Assembly: GCF_047345415.1 (NCBI RefSeq)
Contig: NZ_JBLFEP010000005.1
Location: 434,001 to 498,000, forward strand
Direction: 5' to 3'
DNA from: Maribacter_C sp947494565
GTDB taxonomy: Bacteria > Bacteroidota > Bacteroidia > Flavobacteriales > Flavobacteriaceae
DNA length: 64,000 bases
Part shown: positions 36,295 through 44,175 of the stretch, piece after piece
Layout: every line of letters starts with the position of its first letter
Position numbering within the stretch: the first letter of the stretch is position 1
Notes under the pieces: model-generated
What the model was told of the DNA's origin: nothing
Databases searched by the model: none
What the model saw: the letters and a program-made list of their open reading frames with translations, nothing else
Made by a program: the position numbers and the translations under genes

Positions 36295-37374
36295 ATGCTT
36301 TTAAGGAACCTATCGCTTATCAACTACAAGAATTTTGAATCGAAAGATTTTGAGTTCGATGCCAAGATCAACTGTTTTGTGGGTGCCAATGGCATTGGGA
36401 AGACAAATGTGTTGGATGCGATATATCACCTTTCTTTGGGGAAGAGCTATTTCAACCCGGTGGCAACACAGAACATTCGCTATCACCAAGACTTTTTCGT
36501 TATCGACGGCACTTTCGAAAAAAAAGACCGTGAAGAGAAAGTAGTCTGCAGTTTTAAGAAGGGGAACAAAAAAATCATCAAGCGAAATGGAAAGGCGTAC
36601 GAACGGATCTCCGACCACATTGGTCTTTTGCCCCTGGTCATCATCTCGCCTGCTGATCGTGACCTGATTACTGAAGGCAGTGATACCCGACGAAAATTCA
36701 TGGATGGGGTCATTTCACAATCCGATAAAAAATACCTGCAAGACCTTATCAAATACAATAAGGTGCTTTCGCAGCGCAACTCGCTATTAAAATATTTTGC
36801 TGCGAACCAGACGTTCGATGCCACCACTCTGGCCGTTTACAATGAACAACTTACGGAATTTGGTACCGCGATCTTTGAAAAACGGGCGAAGTTCATGGAA
36901 GCCTTTATCCCTATTTTCAAATCGCAGTATGAAGTCATTTCCGGCGGAAATGAAACCGTTTCATTGACCTATCAAAGTAAGCTTTTTGACCATTCGCTTT
37001 TAGACCTTTTGGAAAAGAACATCGAACGTGACAGGGCTCTGCAGTATTCCAGTGTAGGGATCCATAAAGACGATCTGGCTTTCGCCATAGCCGAACACCC
37101 GATTAAAAAATTCGGAAGTCAAGGACAACAGAAATCCTTTTTGATCGCGTTAAAATTAGCGCAATTCCACTTCATGAAGGTCCAAGCAGGAACGACGCCG
37201 ATATTGCTGTTGGATGATATTTTTGACAAACTCGATGAAAATCGGGTCGCCCATATTATCGCGTTGGTGGATAATGCCGAATTCGGCCAGATCTTCATCA
37301 GCGATACGCATGCCGAGCGCACCGAAAATGTGGTCAAAACAATCCATCAAACCTATAAAATATTTAAATTGTAG
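36295..37374 (+). CDS. recF: DNA replication and repair protein RecF
   Basis: 359 residues. SMC-like ABC ATPase that loads RecA at gaps. Walker A GANGIGKTN begins at residue 30 with Lys36. The signature FGSQGQQKSFLIALKLAQ and Walker B PILLLDDIFDKLDENR are intact. No dnaA or dnaN is adjacent, so its position does not mark an origin. It is followed by a lipoprotein gene 4 bp downstream. Confidence 0.95.
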   Translation: MLLRNLSLINYKNFESKDFEFDAKINCFVGANGIGKTNVLDAIYHLSLGKSYFNPVATQNIRYHQDFFVIDGTFEKKDREEKVVCSFKKGNKKIIKRNGKAYERISDHIGLLPLVIISPADRDLITEGSDTRRKFMDGVISQSDKKYLQDLIKYNKVLSQRNSLLKYFAANQTFDATTLAVYNEQLTEFGTAIFEKRAKFMEAFIPIFKSQYEVISGGNETVSLTYQSKLFDHSLLDLLEKNIERDRALQYSSVGIHKDDLAFAIAEHPIKKFGSQGQQKSFLIALKLAQFHFMKVQAGTTPILLLDDIFDKLDENRVAHIIALVDNAEFGQIFISDTHAERTENVVKTIHQTYKIFKL

Positions 37375-37378
37375 CTTC

Positions 37379-37792
37379 ATGAGAGTAGTCCTGTTCATGC
37401 TTATATTGCTCGTTGGATGTCACCCTGAAATCTCTGGGGAAGCACTCCACCAGCTGAACGGATATTGGGAAATCGAAAAAGTCACCTTTCCGAATGGGCA
37501 GACCAAGGATTTCATGGCAAGTACGACAATTGACTATATCGAAGTTAAGGATAGGGCTGGTTTTCGAAAAAAAGTGCAACCCAAGTTCGACGGTACGTTC
37601 GAAACCTCTAACGATGCGGAATTATTCAAGATCATATCGAATGGAAACAGCTTTCAATTCGAGTATACAGGAAGTTCGGAAACCCGGATGGAGAACCTCA
37701 TCGAACTTTCCGCAGATCGCTTCTCGGTCACCAATCGAGATACGTTGACCTATACCTATAAACGCTATCAACCTATGAATCTGGAGCAGTAA
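37379..37792 (+). CDS. Small lipocalin-like lipoprotein
   Basis: 137 residues from the ATG at 37379; the frame is open upstream only within recF. Lipobox LLVGC gives lipidated Cys14. The mature part (LNGYWEIEKVTFPNGQTKDF, TYKRY) looks like a small beta-barrel of the lipocalin-like/DUF4488 kind found widely in Flavobacteriia. Function unknown. It overlaps the next gene by 1 bp (TAATG). Confidence 0.75.
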   Translation: MRVVLFMLILLVGCHPEISGEALHQLNGYWEIEKVTFPNGQTKDFMASTTIDYIEVKDRAGFRKKVQPKFDGTFETSNDAELFKIISNGNSFQFEYTGSSETRMENLIELSADRFSVTNRDTLTYTYKRYQPMNLEQ

Positions 37793-38088
37793 TGGCGAAA
37801 AGAAAAAACAACAATCTCAATATGGGGGAAGCCCTACAAGCGTTCATCAAGGCCAACAAACTTGAAAAAGGGATGGATCGCGTCAACGTCAAGGAGGCTT
37901 GGGTGAAACTAATGGGCAACGGGGTGAACAATTATACTACTGGGGTAGAGCTGCGTAACGAAACACTCTTTGTTTCCCTTTCCTCCTCCGTTTTGCGGGA
38001 AGAACTCAGTCACGGCAATTCTAAAATCGTCACTATGCTCAATGAGGAGCTAGGGAAAGAATTGATCAAAAAACTGGTGTTGCGCTAG
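37792..38088 (+). CDS. DUF721 (DciA-like) protein
   Basis: 98 residues. The DUF721 core is seen as KEAWVKLMGNGVNNYTTGVELRNETLFVSLSS (key residues WVKLMG and LFVSLSSSVLREEL). DUF721 proteins include DciA, the replicative helicase loader in bacteria without DnaC. Its place after recF fits a DNA-replication role, by inference. Confidence 0.8.
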   Translation: MAKRKNNNLNMGEALQAFIKANKLEKGMDRVNVKEAWVKLMGNGVNNYTTGVELRNETLFVSLSSSVLREELSHGNSKIVTMLNEELGKELIKKLVLR

Positions 38089-38110
38089 TTTTTTAAAGTC
38101 CTTTAATAAA

Positions 38111-38140
38111 AAAACCCAATGCCACTGCGCATTGGGTTTT
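38111..38140. terminator. Bidirectional terminator between DUF721 gene and ndk
   Basis: AAAACCCAATGC and GCATTGGGTTTT-type arms (38111-38122 with 38129-38140) form a long perfect stem around a 6-nt loop, with A-run before and T-run after. It suits both the plus-strand recF cluster and the minus-strand ndk. Confidence 0.85.
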
Positions 38141-38161
38141 ATATTTTATTCCAGTAACAGC

Positions 38162-38581
38162 CTAGTAGATCTCTCTACCTGAAAAATGAAATGCTCCTTC
38201 GATTCCGGCATTTTCATCACTATCGGAACCATGAACGGCATTCTCTGCGATATCCGTAGCATACATTTTGCGAATGGTACCTTCCGCAGCTTCCGCCGGA
38301 TTGGTCGCTCCGATCAACGCTCGGAAATCTTCCACGGCATTGTCTTTTTCAAGGATAGCCGAAACGATAGGACCGCGGGTCATAAATTGAACAAGCTCTC
38401 CAAAAAATGGACGTTCTTTATGAATCGCATAAAACTCCTCGGCATCCCGACGGCTTAATTGGGTATATTTCATTGCTACGATCTTAAAACCAGCGGAAGT
38501 AATCTTATCCAAAATTCCTCCAATGTGTCCGTTTTCGACAGCATCCGGTTTAATCATCGTAAAAGTTCTGTTTGTCGTCAT
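38162..38581 (-). CDS. ndk: Nucleoside diphosphate kinase
   Basis: 139 residues, normal length. It balances NTP pools using a phospho-His intermediate. FTMIKPDAVENGHIGGI at the N terminus, MKYTQLSRRDAEEFYAIH and NAVHGSDS with the catalytic His117 are all present. Monocistronic between a terminator and a well-formed promoter. Confidence 0.96.
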   Translation of the reverse strand: MTTNRTFTMIKPDAVENGHIGGILDKITSAGFKIVAMKYTQLSRRDAEEFYAIHKERPFFGELVQFMTRGPIVSAILEKDNAVEDFRALIGATNPAEAAEGTIRKMYATDIAENAVHGSDSDENAGIEGAFHFSGREIY

Positions 38582-38597
38582 CTTTCAAAATTTTGTG

Positions 38598-38627
38598 CAA
38601 AAATAACCTTTATTTGAAAACCCGCAA
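38598..38627 (-). promoter_or_regulatory. ndk promoter (-33 and -7 boxes)
   Basis: Read on the minus strand, TTG (38627-38625) and TATTTTTG (38605-38598) are separated by 19 bp. This fits the flavobacterial consensus TTG-N17/23-TAnnTTTG. The -7 box is about 17 bp upstream of the ndk ATG. This is the best-formed promoter noticed in the window. Confidence 0.65.
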
Positions 38628-38630
38628 TGT

Positions 38631-39656
38631 TTAATAGGATTGTTCCAACCGAGAGAAAACCACACCATCATCCCCAACCATCATAAAATTGACGGTGTTG
38701 GTAAAAAAATTGAAGCGCACTAGACCGAAACTTTCCGTACTGATGACGGACCCTACACGAAACGGATTGGGTTCACCATGGAATTTTGAATAAGCATGGG
38801 TAAGACCGCTACTCGTAAAATCGATAATCGGATACTCCAATTCATCAACGGTGGTTTTCGAGAATTCGGAAATATGACGATCACCGGATAAGAAGAGAAC
38901 GCCTCGGGCTTTAGAGTCAGTGATCAAATTCTTCAGCCGGTCGACCTCATGCGGAAAATTCCCCCAACATTCAAAACCGTGCTCATTGGACAAAAATTGA
39001 ATACTACTCACGATAACATTGAAGTTCGCCTTAGAGTCTTTTAAAGTCGTCTCAAGCCAATTCCATTGAGCCTCACCGAGTACGGAACCTTGACCATAAA
39101 CATTCGGCTTGACTCTTTTGTCCGTTTCCGTATCAGGGGTAAGGGCGGTTCTAAAGTAGCGGGTATCCAAGACAAGCACCTTAATGCTACCGAAAGGCAG
39201 ATGATAGTCATGGCTGGTATATACACCTTCCTGTAGTCTACGGGGACTATCTTGCGGGACTTCCATGAAATCCAAAAATTCTGCCTGACTTCCCTTTTTC
39301 GCTTCGAACTCCACTCCCCCGTCATTTACACCATAATCATGATCATCCCAAGTTCCGATAACAGGAATGCTTTTTTTCATTTTTTTATATCCCGGCACGG
39401 CATTTTGAATAGTATAATCTCGACGCAATTGCTCCATATCATCCGTATCGGCATAAACATTATCTCCACCCCAAATCCAAACGTCGGGTTCCAAGGCCAG
39501 GACATCATCCCAAAGCAGGTTCTTCAACTCGCTTTTATTACAAGAGCCAAAAGCTATCGTAAAATCAGGGGTTTCGGCGGCACCCGCCGCTGGCTTTTTA
39601 ACGGAAGTACACGCACTGAGAAGTAAAAGAGCCCCAACAGGTACAATTATTTTCAT
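38631..39656 (-). CDS. PhoD-like metallophosphatase lipoprotein
   Basis: 341 residues from the ATG at 39656, which places lipobox LLLLSAC correctly; an upstream in-frame start at 39698 would bury it. Motifs of the alkaline phosphatase D family: FAFGSCNKSE-like FTIAFGSCNK, WIWGGDNVYAD, IGTWDDHDYGVND and LFLSGDRHISE, all metal-binding. Probably a secreted phosphodiesterase/phosphatase tethered to the envelope. Its promoter region is shared with the divergent nrnA gene. Confidence 0.85.
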   Translation of the reverse strand: MKIIVPVGALLLLSACTSVKKPAAGAAETPDFTIAFGSCNKSELKNLLWDDVLALEPDVWIWGGDNVYADTDDMEQLRRDYTIQNAVPGYKKMKKSIPVIGTWDDHDYGVNDGGVEFEAKKGSQAEFLDFMEVPQDSPRRLQEGVYTSHDYHLPFGSIKVLVLDTRYFRTALTPDTETDKRVKPNVYGQGSVLGEAQWNWLETTLKDSKANFNVIVSSIQFLSNEHGFECWGNFPHEVDRLKNLITDSKARGVLFLSGDRHISEFSKTTVDELEYPIIDFTSSGLTHAYSKFHGEPNPFRVGSVISTESFGLVRFNFFTNTVNFMMVGDDGVVFSRLEQSY

Positions 39657-39680
39657 AGGACAAAGCGGATATCGATTCGA

Positions 39681-39703
39681 CAAAAATAGCCTTTTCAAAT
39701 TTA
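39681..39703 (-). promoter_or_regulatory. Candidate -7 boxes for the PhoD-like gene
   Basis: Two minus-strand matches to TAnnTTTG lie here: TATTTTTG (39688-39681) and TAAATTTG (39703-39696). Either could serve the gene starting at 39656. Confidence 0.4.
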
Positions 39704-39722
39704 CGCGGGTGTTATATTATCG

Positions 39723-39730
39723 TATCTTTG
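39723..39730 (+). promoter_or_regulatory. Candidate -7 box for nrnA-gldI
   Basis: TATCTTTG followed by C is a classic Bacteroidota -7 box, 5 bp before the ATG at 39736. A transcript starting just after it would have almost no leader. It also argues against the GTG at 39709 as the true start. Confidence 0.55.
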
Positions 39731-39735
39731 CGCGC

Positions 39736-40752
39736 ATGAATTCGACAAGCGTAGAGGCACTTAAAGCGCTCCTTGCAGTACCGCAACAGATTGTAATCGT
39801 TCCGCATAAGAATCCTGACGGCGACGCGATCGGCTCCACCTTGGCGCTTTGGCACTACCTCAGCGATTTAGGTCAACAGGCCGTTGTTATAGCGCCGAAC
39901 GACTATCCGAAATTCTTGAAATGGATGCCGGGCAATGAGCATATCCTAAACTTTGAAAAAGAGAATTCTCAAGCGAAAGAAGCAATCGATAAGGCGACCG
40001 TGATTTTCACACTGGATTTCAACCATCTGGGCAGAATTGGTCAAATGCAAGGGGTATTGGAAAAAAAAGAGGCAACGTTCGTCATGATCGATCATCACCA
40101 GGCGCCATCCGATTATGCACAAATCGTTTATTCGGATACCCAAATGAGCTCAACTTGTGAAATGGTATACAATGTCATTGAACTTTTAGGGGGGCAAGGT
40201 AAGTTGACTCCACAAATGGCAAATTGTCTCTATACCGGTATCATGACCGATACAGGATCGTTCAAATTTCCGTCCACGACGAGCAGAACCCATCAAGTAG
40301 TGGCCAAACTCATTGAAAAAGGGGCCGAAAATACCAAAATTCATAACCATATATACGATACCAATTCACCAAGTCGTTTGCATCTTTTGGGCTGTGCCCT
40401 AAAAAATATGGTGATTCTACCCGACTACAGAACGGCTTATATCACCCTATCGCAAAGTGAATTGGATGCTTTTGATTACCAAAAAGGGGATACCGAAGGT
40501 TTCGTGAATTATGGCCTGACCCTGGAGAACATTCGTTTTGCCGTCATTTTTATCGAGAACGCGGACGAGGCCATTATCAAGATTTCCTTTCGTTCCGAGG
40601 GAAGTTTCTCGGTAAACGAATTTGCACGAACCCATTTCAATGGAGGGGGCCATACGAATGCGGCTGGAGGAAGAAGTAACCTTAATATGCAAGAAACCAT
40701 CACCTATTTCGTTTCCCTTTTAGAACAGTATAAAGATAAATTGGACGCATGA
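39736..40752 (+). CDS. DHH-family phosphoesterase (NrnA-like)
   Basis: 338 residues from the ATG at 39736. DHH/DHHA1 architecture: HKNPDGDAIGS (24-34), TLDFNHLGR, VMIDHHQAPSDY (DHH motif) and the C-terminal GGGHTNAAGG. NrnA-type enzymes degrade nanoRNA and dephosphorylate pAp; some relatives cleave cyclic dinucleotides. It overlaps gldI by 4 bp, so the two are translationally coupled. Confidence 0.88.
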   Translation: MNSTSVEALKALLAVPQQIVIVPHKNPDGDAIGSTLALWHYLSDLGQQAVVIAPNDYPKFLKWMPGNEHILNFEKENSQAKEAIDKATVIFTLDFNHLGRIGQMQGVLEKKEATFVMIDHHQAPSDYAQIVYSDTQMSSTCEMVYNVIELLGGQGKLTPQMANCLYTGIMTDTGSFKFPSTTSRTHQVVAKLIEKGAENTKIHNHIYDTNSPSRLHLLGCALKNMVILPDYRTAYITLSQSELDAFDYQKGDTEGFVNYGLTLENIRFAVIFIENADEAIIKISFRSEGSFSVNEFARTHFNGGGHTNAAGGRSNLNMQETITYFVSLLEQYKDKLDA

Positions 40753-41300
40753 GAACTTTTGGCTATTTCATCCTATTGTTAGGTTTGTTGAGTTGTCAGG
40801 GGCCCGAACCGCGGAGACCAGTCAAACAGAATACCGGCAGCAGTTTTAAAGCCTCCATCGAACGTACACGGGCACTACTGGCAAAAGAGGAACAACTCAT
40901 ACAGGATATCATGGCCAAAGATTCCGTTCATAACTATATACAAAGCACTACGGGTTCTTGGTATTATTATAATGTAAAGGACGAAGCCAGTACCAAAACG
41001 GTAGGCCCAGCCGATAAGGTCACCTTGACCTACAATGTTGTGACCTTTGCCGACGATACGATATATCGCATGAAAGATATCGGTATTCGCCAGTTCAGAG
41101 CCGATAAACTAGACCTGTTCCCCGGTCTTAGAAACAGTGTTCCCCTACTCAAGGAAAATGAAACCGCGACCTTTTTGTTCCCGTCATCCTTAGCCTACGG
41201 CTACCATGGGGACGATAATAAAATAGGGACCAACGTGCCATTAAAATCCACCTTGACCCTCTTAAAAATCGAAAAACAACAAGACAGTATCCAAAATTAA
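40749..41300 (+). CDS. gldI: Gliding motility-associated peptidyl-prolyl isomerase lipoprotein GldI
   Basis: 183 residues. Lipobox LLGLLSC (Cys16) gives a lipoprotein. The C-terminal FKBP-like domain has DKVTLTYNVVTFADDTIY and FPSSLAYGYHGDDNKIGTNVPL. GldI is required for gliding in Flavobacterium and is thought to fold T9SS and gliding components in the periplasm. Together with the SprB-like protein at the left end, it suggests a gliding, T9SS-bearing organism. Confidence 0.88.
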   Translation: MRTFGYFILLLGLLSCQGPEPRRPVKQNTGSSFKASIERTRALLAKEEQLIQDIMAKDSVHNYIQSTTGSWYYYNVKDEASTKTVGPADKVTLTYNVVTFADDTIYRMKDIGIRQFRADKLDLFPGLRNSVPLLKENETATFLFPSSLAYGYHGDDNKIGTNVPLKSTLTLLKIEKQQDSIQN

Positions 41301-41310
41301 ATATCATAAA

Positions 41311-42453
41311 ATGAAGAAAGCGTATTTAGTACTATGTCTCATAGGCATTGTTTTAGCAAGTTGCACCTCAAGTAAACGTGCCGATTTGGGTGATGGCCTT
41401 TTTGCGGACATCAAAACCTCTAAAGGCGATATCATTGTCAAGTTAGCGCATGAGCAGACGCCTGTTACCGTAGCGAACTTTGTGTCACTAGCAGAAGGAA
41501 AGAATCCTTTTGTAGATGAAAAATACAAAGACAAACCCTACTATAATGGTATTATCTTTCATAGGGTCATCAAAGACTTTATGATCCAAGGGGGCGATCC
41601 TGATGGAACCGGAAGAGGAAACCCGGGTTATAAATTCATGGACGAGACCAACGATTCTTTGGTTCATGACAAAAAAGGAATTCTGTCCATGGCCAACGCT
41701 GGCCCAGGGACGAACGGTAGCCAATTTTTCATTACCCATAAAGAAACCCCTTTCCTCAATGGGCGTCATACGGTTTTTGGAGCCGTGGTCGAAGGCCTAA
41801 GCGTAGTTGACTCTATCGCGAATGTCGAAACAGGCACAGGTGACAAACCGGTGGTCGATGTCGTTATGAACACGGTCGAGATCATCCGAAACGGAAAAGA
41901 AGCCCGTAAGTTCGACGCCGTAGCGGTGATGACCGATTATTTTGCCAAAGAGGGCGAACGTTTGGCTGCAGAAGAAAAAGCGAATGCCGAGCGAGAAGCC
42001 GTAGCCCAAGAAGAGCGTGCTGCCTTAGCTGCTGTCATTCCCACCGAAAAGGGAAAAGCGAAAGAATTGCCTTCAGGCCTCCGGATCTTGAGCTTGAAGG
42101 AAGGAAAAGGCGAAAAACCTAAAATTGGACAACAGGTCTTGGTGATGTATGCCGGCTTTTTGGAGAACGGTTCTTTATTCGATAGCAACTATGAGGAAAT
42201 CGCCCGGAAGTACAACAAGTACGATGACCGCAGAGCGCAAGGTGGAGGGTATCGTCCCATTCCAATGGTCTACAGCTCAGAAGCCCAACTCATTGCCGGA
42301 TTTAAGGAGGCCCTAATGACGATGAAAGTAGGAGATAAAATTCGTGTTTTCATCCCTCCACATTTAGGATATGGCGAACAAGGAAGCCGAAATGTGATTC
42401 CACCCAACGCCGACCTTGTTTTTGATTTGGAAATTGCCGGTATCGCCCAATAA
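41311..42453 (+). CDS. Cyclophilin-FKBP dual peptidyl-prolyl isomerase lipoprotein
   Basis: 380 residues. Lipobox VLASC (Cys18). Residues ~25-195 form a cyclophilin domain (IIFHRVIKDFMIQGGDPDGTG, shown by key FHRVIxxFMIQGGD, and GSQFFITHKETPFLNG). After a charged helical linker (~205-245), residues ~255-380 form an FKBP domain (LVMYAGFLENGSLFDSN, FIPPHLGYGEQG). Two unrelated isomerase folds are thus joined in one periplasmic chaperone. It lies 10 bp after gldI, likely the same transcript. Confidence 0.9.
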   Translation: MKKAYLVLCLIGIVLASCTSSKRADLGDGLFADIKTSKGDIIVKLAHEQTPVTVANFVSLAEGKNPFVDEKYKDKPYYNGIIFHRVIKDFMIQGGDPDGTGRGNPGYKFMDETNDSLVHDKKGILSMANAGPGTNGSQFFITHKETPFLNGRHTVFGAVVEGLSVVDSIANVETGTGDKPVVDVVMNTVEIIRNGKEARKFDAVAVMTDYFAKEGERLAAEEKANAEREAVAQEERAALAAVIPTEKGKAKELPSGLRILSLKEGKGEKPKIGQQVLVMYAGFLENGSLFDSNYEEIARKYNKYDDRRAQGGGYRPIPMVYSSEAQLIAGFKEALMTMKVGDKIRVFIPPHLGYGEQGSRNVIPPNADLVFDLEIAGIAQ

Positions 42454-42480
42454 CCGAAATCAACATATAAAAATTAGAAT

Positions 42481-42504
42481 AAAACCCGCTTGAGCGGGTT
42501 TTTT
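42481..42504 (+). terminator. Rho-independent terminator of the nrnA-gldI-PPIase operon
   Basis: AAAACCCGC and GCGGGTTTT form a tight GC-rich stem with a 4-nt loop followed by TTTT, 28 bp after the isomerase stop. Confidence 0.88.
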
Positions 42505-42560
42505 CATTAATTTGAATTCCGAGTACCACTTATACCACAAACGTGTAGGACAGATTTCGT

Positions 42561-43616
42561 ATGAAAAAATCAATAGTTCAAGTTTTTTGCGCTCTGTGTA
42601 TGTTGCTTATCGGCTGTTCGAATTCCGAAGCTACCGTACCGATTGAGGAACCTCTTGTAACCCAAGATCCAAAGCAAGAGAACACTGATGTTGAGCCGCT
42701 CAGCGCGGTGGATACCCATGGACAGCTACAGGTTTCAGGAAAGCACCTAGTCGATAAAAACGGAACGGTCATACAACTTCGTGGTATGTCACTCTCTTGG
42801 AGTCAATGGTGGCCCCAATTCTATACCCCTGAGGTAGTCAAATGGCTCAAAGATGACTTTCAGGTCAATATTGTCAGGGCATCCATGGGAATTGAAGATC
42901 CTGGGGGATACCTGGAAAATAAGGCAGGGGAAAAGGCAAAAATTTTCACGGTTATCGATGCCGCCATTGAAGAAGGGCTCTATGTCATTGTGGATTGGCA
43001 CAGTCATCATGCACAAGATTACATAGACGAAGCCCTAGTCTTTTTTGCCGAGGTCGCCCAAAAATATGGCGATCGACCAAATATCATCTATGAAACGTAC
43101 AATGAGCCCTTAGACACCGTTTCATGGACCGATACCTTGAAACCGTATCATGAGACTATTACCTCCGAAATCAGGACGCATGATCCCGATAACATCATCA
43201 TTGCCGGAACACGTTCGTGGTCACAGCGCGTCGACGAGGTCATCGGAAACCGCCTTTCCGATTCCAATACCCTATATACCTTACATTATTATGCGGCATC
43301 GCACAAGCAAGAACTACGTACGATTGCACAAAACGCCTTGGACGCCGGCATTCCCCTTTTCGTTACCGAATATGGGGTTACTGAATATACCGGGGACGGA
43401 TTTGTTGATGTTGCCGAAGCCCAAATCTGGTGGGACTTTCTAGACGATAACCAAATCTCATGGTGTAACTGGTCTATTGCGGACAAGGAAGAGAGCTCGG
43501 CAGCGGTAAAACCAGGTGCCAGTGGCAATGGCAGCTGGCCACTTGACATGTTGACGCCATCAGGACTCTTGGTCCGGGAAGAAATTCGATCGAAAAATCC
43601 CGAATACGGGGGATAG
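42561..43616 (+). CDS. GH5 endo-beta-glucanase lipoprotein
   Basis: 351 residues. Lipobox LLIGC (Cys19) followed by an acidic linker. The GH5 (subfamily 2-like cellulase) barrel shows LRGMSLSWSQWWPQFY, VIVDWHSHH, the acid/base Glu182 in YETYNEP and the nucleophile Glu270 in FVTEYGVTEYTG. It probably cuts beta-1,4-glucan or similar algal/plant glycan at the cell surface. It stands alone, with no SusCD pair or other carbohydrate-active genes beside it. Confidence 0.9.
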   Translation: MKKSIVQVFCALCMLLIGCSNSEATVPIEEPLVTQDPKQENTDVEPLSAVDTHGQLQVSGKHLVDKNGTVIQLRGMSLSWSQWWPQFYTPEVVKWLKDDFQVNIVRASMGIEDPGGYLENKAGEKAKIFTVIDAAIEEGLYVIVDWHSHHAQDYIDEALVFFAEVAQKYGDRPNIIYETYNEPLDTVSWTDTLKPYHETITSEIRTHDPDNIIIAGTRSWSQRVDEVIGNRLSDSNTLYTLHYYAASHKQELRTIAQNALDAGIPLFVTEYGVTEYTGDGFVDVAEAQIWWDFLDDNQISWCNWSIADKEESSAAVKPGASGNGSWPLDMLTPSGLLVREEIRSKNPEYGG

Positions 43617-43684
43617 TCCATTTACCGACCTTTAAGTTTTTAAAACGTATCGGTTACAAGAATGCTGTTCATCGATTTTTTGGA

Positions 43685-43708
43685 TTTTAGACTGCCGTTC
43701 GTCTAAAA
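43685..43708. repeat. Perfect 8-bp inverted repeat downstream of the GH5 gene
   Basis: TTTTAGAC (43685-43692) and GTCTAAAA (43701-43708) flank an 8-nt loop. It is 68 bp after the GH5 stop and 60 bp before the DUF805 start. It may be a weak terminator or an operator; no T-tract follows. Confidence 0.35.
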
Positions 43709-43768
43709 ATAATACTAGTGAACTATATCCTCCGTTAGAGCAATTCATAAAAATCTAAAGCCCTACTT

Positions 43769-44125
43769 ATGAATTGGTACCTAAAAGTAATCTCGCAATA
43801 TGCGGATTTTAGTGGTCGAGCACGACGCAAGGAATATTGGATGTTCTTTCTTTTTAACATGATTTTCGCCTATGGCCTTCAAATTTTAGCCTTTGCCGCG
43901 GAAGTTCCCGCCCTACTCTTTTTAGCGGTCATTTATAGCTTCGCTGTCTTAATACCCAGTTTGGCCGTTGGGGTTCGACGGATGCACGATGTCGGTAAAA
44001 GCGGGTGGTACCTACTGATTCCGATCTATTCGTTCATTCTGGCGGTAACGGAAGGTGACCAAGGAGACAATACCTATGGAACTGACCCCAAGCAAACGCA
44101 GGATGTGAAATTGCAAAAAGTATAA
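43769..44125 (+). CDS. DUF805 membrane protein
   Basis: 118 residues. Starts with the DUF805 pattern NWYLKVISQYADFSGRARRKEYWMF (key residues FxGRARRKEYW), has three membrane helices, and GVRRMHDVGKSGWYLLIP. Inner-membrane protein of unknown function, common in bacteria. Ends before a strong terminator. Confidence 0.85.
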   Translation: MNWYLKVISQYADFSGRARRKEYWMFFLFNMIFAYGLQILAFAAEVPALLFLAVIYSFAVLIPSLAVGVRRMHDVGKSGWYLLIPIYSFILAVTEGDQGDNTYGTDPKQTQDVKLQKV

Positions 44126-44147
44126 TCTCAAATACAACTATTGGAAG

Positions 44148-44175
44148 GGAGCGGTACGATCAACCGCTCCTTTTT
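44148..44175 (+). terminator. Rho-independent terminator of the DUF805 gene
   Basis: GGAGCGGT (44148-44155) and ACCGCTCC (44163-44170) form a perfect 8-bp stem with a 7-nt loop followed by TTTTT. It just overlaps the stop of the convergent pepD gene. Confidence 0.85.

Noticed and set aside
36170..36295. Replication origin next to recF
   Set aside because: No dnaA or dnaN, no DnaA-box cluster and no AT-rich unwinding repeats were seen.
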